Below the pieces are notes generated by a model. The model made no database searches and was not told the origin of the DNA. It was given only the letters and a program-made list of their open reading frames with translations. The position numbers and the translations under genes were made by a program. Shown one piece after another: positions 5,091 to 5,107 of a DNA stretch of 5,107 nucleotides (position 1 is its first letter; every line of letters begins with the position of its first letter). The DNA is from JAAYAN01 sp964437215. Lineage in GTDB: Bacteria; Bacteroidota; Ignavibacteria; Ignavibacteriales; Melioribacteraceae. The stretch covers positions 1 to 5,107 of the forward strand of contig CAYTFZ010000148.1 in the NCBI GenBank assembly GCA_964437215.1, read 5' to 3'.

Positions 5091-5107
5091 CTCGCAATTA
5101 TGTTTGA

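Overview
The window is AT-rich bacterial DNA. All six recognisable genes lie on the minus strand, so transcription runs from high to low coordinates. Several traits point to the Bacteroidota/Chlorobiota/Ignavibacteria group: Sec signal peptides cleaved just before Gln, small PorT-like outer-membrane beta-barrels, and a membrane-spanning TPR protein ending in a LuxR-type helix-turn-helix. Clear Shine-Dalgarno sequences precede three of the genes, which fits the Chlorobiota/Ignavibacteria side better than classic Bacteroidales. The taxon is an inference from style, not from a marker gene.

Layout in the direction of transcription. At 4961-4374 is an exported outer-membrane beta-barrel protein of the PorT-like type, preceded by a possible promoter and two tiny leader frames. 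At 4280-3879 is a small four-helix membrane protein of unknown function. A 229-base spacer follows and contains a doubtful plus-strand 35-codon frame. At 3649-1619 is the main gene, a 676-residue one-component regulator: signal/anchor, about nine TPRs predicted to be extracytoplasmic, one membrane helix, a coiled coil, and a cytoplasmic LuxR-type DNA-binding domain with no kinase domain. Next is a gene-poor stretch of about 330 bases (1289-1618). It holds a perfect 11-bp inverted repeat, a 32-codon plus-strand frame whose start codon lies inside that repeat, and a three-copy direct repeat with a 20-22 bp period. Finally, 1288 down to the window edge is a tight gene cluster with spacers of 16 and 22 bases: an unrecognised cytoplasmic protein of 148 residues, an outer-membrane beta-barrel protein, and a lipoprotein with a Gly/Ser/Thr-rich linker that is cut by the left edge.

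Taken together this looks like a cell-envelope locus: two outer-membrane barrels, one lipoprotein, one inner-membrane protein and one membrane-spanning regulator. It is plausible, but only an inference from adjacency, that the TPR-HTH protein senses an envelope signal and controls the downstream three-gene cluster, with the 13-bp direct repeats as candidate operator sites. No RNA genes, CRISPR arrays, transposases or known defence systems were seen.
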